Of a stretch of DNA of 9,441 nucleotides, positions 8,171 to 9,441 are shown piece after piece. The first letter of the stretch is position 1; every line of letters begins with the position of its first letter. Origin of the DNA: Acidobacteria bacterium RIFCSPHIGHO2_01_FULL_67_28. GTDB lineage: Bacteria > Acidobacteriota > Terriglobia > Acidiferrales > 2-02-FULL-67-57. Where the stretch lies: assembly GCA_001766965.1 (NCBI GenBank), contig MEKM01000097.1, forward strand, positions 1-9,441, in the 5' to 3' direction. The translations under genes and the position numbers were made by a program. Below the pieces are notes generated by a model that was not told the DNA's origin, did not search any database, and saw only the letters and a program-made list of their open reading frames with translations.

Positions 8171-8234
8171 CCCGCCTGCGCCCTTTGGGTTCACCCTGAA
8201 CGGGTTCACCGTGAACGGGCTACGGCGGGCAGGC
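8171..8234. repeat. Inverted repeat enclosing two 15-bp palindromic units
   Basis: Two direct 15-bp units lie side by side, with dyads GTTCACCCTGAAC (8189-8201) and GTTCACCGTGAAC (8204-8216). They sit between outer arms CCCGCC (8171-8176)/GGCGGG (8224-8229) and GCCC (8180-8183)/GGGC (8217-8220). The right arm contains the 12-mer shared with 5241-5252. It lies between the small membrane-protein gene and the SRP promoter. It could be an operator pair, a Rho-type stop region or a nested dispersed repeat; I cannot decide. Confidence 0.6.
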
Positions 8235-8242
8235 CGGCTTCG

Positions 8243-8404
8243 CTAGTGGTGCGGCTCCGGCTTCAACAGGCGGGTGAGGAGGAGCGCGCCGAGCGCCAGC
8301 TCGACAAGCCACCCGGCGGCCGTCGTGACGACGGCAGCGGGCAGGAGCGGCGTCCACAGCAAGGTCAGGGCGGCTGCCGGGGCTACCAGCCCCAGCCAGC
8401 ACAC
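8243..8404 (-). pseudogene. Second half of the small membrane protein, beyond an in-frame TGA
   Basis: Directly after the TGA at 8405-8407 the same frame stays open for 53 codons to TAG at 8243-8245. It encodes two hydrophobic segments (about WLGLVAPAAALTLLWTPLL and a later one around GWLVELALGALLL) and a polar end KPEPHH. The hydrophobic pattern shows that this is the coding frame. The alternative frame starting at GTG 8408 yields only an arginine/alanine/proline-rich 62-residue peptide. It may be the C-terminal half of one four-helix protein broken by a nonsense codon. Alternatively it is a tiny separate gene starting at GTG 8402-8404 immediately after the stop, though it has no independent ribosome binding site beyond the end of the upstream gene. 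The family is not recognised. Confidence 0.55.
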
Positions 8405-8671
8405 TCACCCGAAGCCGAGCGCGTCGAGCCAGCGCGGCGGCCGGGGGAAGGCGCGGTCGTAGAGCCAGGCAAGGACCAGGCCGAGCACCAGCGTCGCCGC
8501 CAGCAGGCCCAGCAGGCCGGTATTGGGCGCGACCGGGAACGCCTCCGGGTGCGCCACCACGTACGGGTGCACCTGCTTGACCGTGTGATGCTCGACGGCG
8601 AGCGCCGCCGCCAGTCCCGCCAGCCCCAACAACCCCACCAGCAACCCCGCTGTCAAAGTTCGCAACGTCAT
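8405..8671 (-). CDS. Small membrane protein of unknown function (possibly N-terminal half)
   Basis: An 88-residue protein with two predicted membrane helices, at about 7-26 and 52-70, joined by a polar loop with several histidines (H28, H29, H35, H41). It ends in a basic, proline-containing segment (RAFPRPPRWLDALGFG). I do not recognise the family. The ATG at 8669-8671 has a GAGGAT-like purine run about seven bases upstream. The stop is TGA at 8405-8407, and the same frame continues for 53 hydrophobic codons. The natural product may therefore have been a four-helix protein of about 142 residues, interrupted here. TGA is used as an ordinary stop by dnaX, recR and the first ABC gene, so recoding of the genome is excluded. 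It follows the propeller gene by 48 bp and may be co-transcribed with it. Confidence 0.65.
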   Translation of the reverse strand: MTLRTLTAGLLVGLLGLAGLAAALAVEHHTVKQVHPYVVAHPEAFPVAPNTGLLGLLAATLVLGLVLAWLYDRAFPRPPRWLDALGFG

Positions 8672-8687
8672 CGCAGCATCCTCATCC

Positions 8688-8720
8688 GAGTTTCGAGTTT
8701 CGTTTTTCGAGTTTCGTTTT
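8688..8720. repeat. Short A/T-richer direct repeats after the propeller gene
   Basis: The plus strand repeats CGAGTTTCG-type units (GAGTTTCGAGTTTCG, then TTCGAGTTTCG) across about 33 bp, between the propeller stop and the small membrane-protein start. It is a local dip in G+C. On the minus strand the tract reads as repeated CGAAACT. No function is evident. Confidence 0.6.
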
Positions 8721-9441
8721 CACTTTGCCCAGGCCATGCCGTCGGGCTCGGTGCCGGTTGTGAAAGTGCGGAGCACTTTGCGGCCGGGGATATCAATCAC
8801 CGTGACCTGGTTGGCGTTGGTGTTGGCGACGAAAGCGCGCCGGCCGTCGGGGGTCATCAGGATGCCGACGGGCACGGCGCCCACTTCGATGGTGGCGAGC
8901 TGCTGCCGCGTGCGGGCGTCGAAAACCGTGATGGTGTTGCTGCGCGCATTCGAGACCCAGACCTCGCGGCCGTCTGGGGTGAACTTGATGCGGATGGGCA
9001 TTTCGCCGCCGCTCTCGAGAGTCACGCGGACGCGGTCGGTGGCGGCGTCGATGATGGAAAGCGAGTGGGCGGCGCGGTTCGAGACCCAGACTTCGCGGCC
9101 GTCGGGCGCAACGTCAATGCCTTCCGAGCCAGCGCCGGTCGGAATGGTCTTGACGGCGTCGCTGGCGCGGTCGATGACGGTGACGCTGCCCGAGCCGATG
9201 TTGGCGACGTAGAGCTTGCGCTCGTCGGGCGTGGGCACGACCATGTGGCTGACCTGCTGGTCGGTCTTCCAGGCTTTGAGAATCTCGCCGGTCGCTGCGT
9301 CGAGCTCGAGCACGGCTTGGGCGCCCTCGCAGGTGACCCAGAGGCGCGCGCCATCGCGGCTGACCCAGAGGCCGTGGGGCTGGCGGTAGTCGCCCAGCTC
9401 AAAGGTGGCCTTGACCGTGCGCGCGTTGAGGTCGAGCACGG
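8720..9441 (-). CDS. YVTN-type beta-propeller repeat protein (N-terminus cut off)
   Basis: The C-terminal 239 or so residues of a beta-propeller protein of the 40-residue YVTN repeat family, commonly exported or cell-surface. The frame is open to the right edge, so the start and any signal peptide are outside the window. At least five repeats of about 42 residues are visible, each with PDG-R-x-[VA]-[WF]-V-[SA]-N followed by x-V-[TS]-V-[IF]-D: LYVANIGSGSVTVID, VWVSNRAAHSLSIID, VWVSNARSNTITVFD and FVANTNANQVTVID, plus a more divergent WVTCEGAQAVLELD. It ends TGTEPDGMAWAK at TGA 8720-8722. Such propellers often accompany cytochrome, quinoprotein or surface functions, but nothing here selects one. 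The following gene is the interrupted small membrane protein, 48 bp away. Confidence 0.93.
   Translation of the reverse strand, partial: VLDLNARTVKATFELGDYRQPHGLWVSRDGARLWVTCEGAQAVLELDAATGEILKAWKTDQQVSHMVVPTPDERKLYVANIGSGSVTVIDRASDAVKTIPTGAGSEGIDVAPDGREVWVSNRAAHSLSIIDAATDRVRVTLESGGEMPIRIKFTPDGREVWVSNARSNTITVFDARTRQQLATIEVGAVPVGILMTPDGRRAFVANTNANQVTVIDIPGRKVLRTFTTGTEPDGMAWAK

Noticed and set aside
8171..8234. CRISPR array or phage attachment site
   Set aside because: There are only two adjacent 15-bp units without spacers, and no cas, integrase or tRNA gene nearby.
8220..8408. A 62-codon minus-strand frame starting GTG and overlapping the membrane-protein stop by GTGA
   Set aside because: The overlap looks like coupled genes, but the peptide is R/A/P-rich with no hydrophobic pattern, while the other frame over the same bases encodes two clear membrane segments.

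Overview
The window looks like a chromosomal segment of a G+C-rich bacterium. Every gene I can support lies on the minus strand, so transcription runs from right to left. The core is the classic bacterial block SRP RNA - dnaX - ybaB - recR. Base composition, protein style, and the intergenic palindromes and short tandem repeats would fit Acidobacteriota (Terriglobia-like). That placement is inference, because no taxonomic marker here settles it.

Layout in the direction of transcription: (1) 9441-8720, the C-terminal part of a YVTN-type beta-propeller protein that runs off the right edge. (2) 8671-8243, a small membrane protein whose reading frame is interrupted by an in-frame TGA at 8405-8407. 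(3) 8242-8134, an intergenic stretch with two tandem 15-bp palindromic units inside an inverted repeat, then a promoter. (4) 8133-8023, the small SRP RNA. (5) 8022-7882, a spacer with two back-to-back hairpins. (6) 7881-5311, dnaX, ybaB and recR, separated by only 5 and 7 bp. (7) 5195-4626, an exported protein made of three diverged copies of one domain. (8) 4585-3641, a TPR protein, probably a lipoprotein. (9) 3578 to the left edge, two ABC exporter half-transporters overlapping by ATGA, the second cut off by the window edge.

The genes fall into three functional groups. dnaX/ybaB/recR with the SRP RNA are housekeeping: replication clamp loader, nucleoid-associated protein, recombination mediator and protein targeting. 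The two small exported proteins sit 40 bp apart and are likely co-transcribed; their role is unknown. The ABC pair should form a heterodimeric exporter of the MdlA/MdlB, YheI/YheH type, and its NBD defects fall on one composite ATP site as expected for that class.

No defence system, CRISPR array, insertion sequence or prophage is visible. The most unusual points are the in-frame TGA in the membrane protein, a slippery heptamer in dnaX whose -1 frame leads without a stop into ybaB, the three-copy exported protein, and the concentration of palindromes and short tandem repeats in the gaps between genes.
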